Source: Methylobacter sp. (lineage in GTDB: Bacteria; Pseudomonadota; Gammaproteobacteria; Methylococcales; Methylomonadaceae). Taken from it: 64,000 nt of DNA. Below, in pieces: positions 63,195 through 64,000 of this stretch. The translations under genes were made by a program, and so were the position numbers. The DNA is taken from assembly GCA_024636505.1 (NCBI GenBank), contig JAGXGY010000064.1, positions 1 through 64,000 on the forward strand. Reading direction: 5' to 3'. Positions within the stretch are counted from its first letter, which is position 1, and every line of letters begins with the position of its first letter. The notes beneath the pieces are model-generated. The model worked only from the letters and a program-made list of their open reading frames with translations, searched no databases and was not told where the DNA came from.

Positions 63195-64000
63195 ATGAGT
63201 GACACCTCTGTAATGGTGTTTTCTGGAAATGCTAACTTAGCTTTGTCGGAGGGTATAGTAAAAAAACTCAATATGCGTCTTGGAATGGCTACCGTCGGAA
63301 GATTTAGTGATGGAGAAATTGCGGTAGAGATTGAAGAAAACGTTCGTGGTAAGGATGTTTTTGTTATTCAGCCGACCTGCTCGCCAACAAATGAAAATCT
63401 GATGGAATTGCTAGTGATGATGGATGCTCTGGATAGAGCTTCAGCGTCACGAATAACAGCAGTAATACCTTATTATGGTTATGCTCGGCAGGACAGAAGG
63501 TCGCGTTCTGCGCGCGTTCCAATTAGTGCGAAGTTAGTTGCGAAAATGATTGAGCAAGCGGGGGCGGATAGAGTGTTAACCGTTGATTTGCATGCTGATC
63601 AAATTCAGGGTTTTTTTGATATTCCTGTGGATAATGTTTACTCGTCCCCCATTCTTCTTGGTGACGTGTGGCGTCAAAAATATAAAGATTTGATTGTTGT
63701 CTCGCCGGATGTTGGTGGTGTTGTCAGGGCTAGGGCGCTTGCAAAGCGCTTGGACGATGCTGATCTTGCAATTATAGATAAGCGTCGGCCAAAAGCCAAC
63801 GTAGCAGAAATTATGCATATAATTGGTGATGTTGATGGCCGTACTTGTGTATTGATTGATGATTTGGTTGATACGGCAGGAACGCTTTGTCATGCGGCGT
63901 CGGCATTGAAGAAACATGGTGCGATCAAAGTGGTTGCATATTGTACGCATGCGGTATTATCGGGTTCTGCTTTAAAAAATATAAATAGCTCAGAGCTTGA
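63195..64000 (+). CDS. prs: Ribose-phosphate pyrophosphokinase, 3' end beyond window
   Basis: Makes PRPP from ribose 5-phosphate and ATP for nucleotide, His and Trp synthesis. About 268 of the usual 310-320 residues are present. The start ATG 63195 follows GGGAG by 7 bases and reads [20 protein letters not shown]. Conserved parts: [53 protein letters not shown] and the PRPP loop [13 protein letters not shown]. The frame is open to the window edge. It belongs to the lolB-ispE-tRNA-Gln-prs series. Confidence 0.98.
   Translation, partial: MSDTSVMVFSGNANLALSEGIVKKLNMRLGMATVGRFSDGEIAVEIEENVRGKDVFVIQPTCSPTNENLMELLVMMDALDRASASRITAVIPYYGYARQDRRSRSARVPISAKLVAKMIEQAGADRVLTVDLHADQIQGFFDIPVDNVYSSPILLGDVWRQKYKDLIVVSPDVGGVVRARALAKRLDDADLAIIDKRRPKANVAEIMHIIGDVDGRTCVLIDDLVDTAGTLCHAASALKKHGAIKVVAYCTHAVLSGSALKNINSSEL

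Overview
The window most likely comes from a gammaproteobacterial type I (RuMP-cycle) methanotroph or methylotroph of the Methylococcales. The housekeeping blocks follow Pseudomonas-like gammaproteobacterial gene order. One cluster encodes hexulose-phosphate synthase, hexulose-phosphate isomerase, transketolase and transaldolase, the core of ribulose monophosphate formaldehyde assimilation. No methane monooxygenase or methanol dehydrogenase gene lies in the window, so the methanotroph assignment is an inference.

Region 1 (1-4.5 kb) is a decayed accessory island on the minus strand. It holds remnants of a type I restriction-modification operon (hsdS tail, hsdR with in-frame stops). Two toxin-antitoxin modules sit between those remnants: vapB with a truncated vapC, and mntA with an interrupted hepT. 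The start of an IS66-type element and a deleted IS3-family copy are also here. An orphan PEP-CTERM/exosortase-type acyltransferase gene follows.

Region 2 (4.5-20 kb) is a conserved minus-strand block read cutA-dsbD-tlpA-aroQ-accB-accC-prmA-[rlmI and two Cys-rich genes]-dusB-fis-purH-purD. Fatty-acid, aromatic, purine and translation genes are present, with a duplicated sensor domain in DsbD and an inserted secreted-protein gene. Region 3 (20-28 kb), on the plus strand, holds uvrD, fructose-bisphosphate aldolase, ubiG-gph-SDR-sufT, a dead PilZ gene and an RlmI-like methyltransferase.

Region 4 (28-40 kb) is the minus-strand cell-elongation and wall cluster mreB-mreC-mreD-mrdA-rodA-mltB-rlpA-dacA-dat-ybeD-lipB-lipA. 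Divergent from it are gatC-gatA-gatB (40-43 kb). Then come an inositol-monophosphatase homologue and dihydroxyacetone kinase subunits in an unusual convergent, overlapping arrangement.

Region 5 (47-54.4 kb) is the RuMP cluster hps-phi-tkt-X-Y-tal. X and Y are unrecognised proteins sharing a 20-residue SGVxKYLxKQ-type repeat. X is predicted to be membrane-spanning with four repeats in its cytoplasmic tail; Y is soluble with about 15-17 repeats. The layout suggests a multivalent scaffold that could tether or cluster formaldehyde-assimilation enzymes. This is the strongest candidate here for an undescribed system, but the function is inferred only from architecture and location.

Region 6 (54.4-64 kb) has a MITE with a 9-bp target duplication, a DUF1097 membrane protein, then hemA-prfA-prmC-JAMM protease on minus. 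Divergent from that is TPR lipoprotein-lolB-ispE-tRNA-Gln-prs on plus, cut off by the window end. The ispE reading frame runs into the tRNA gene.
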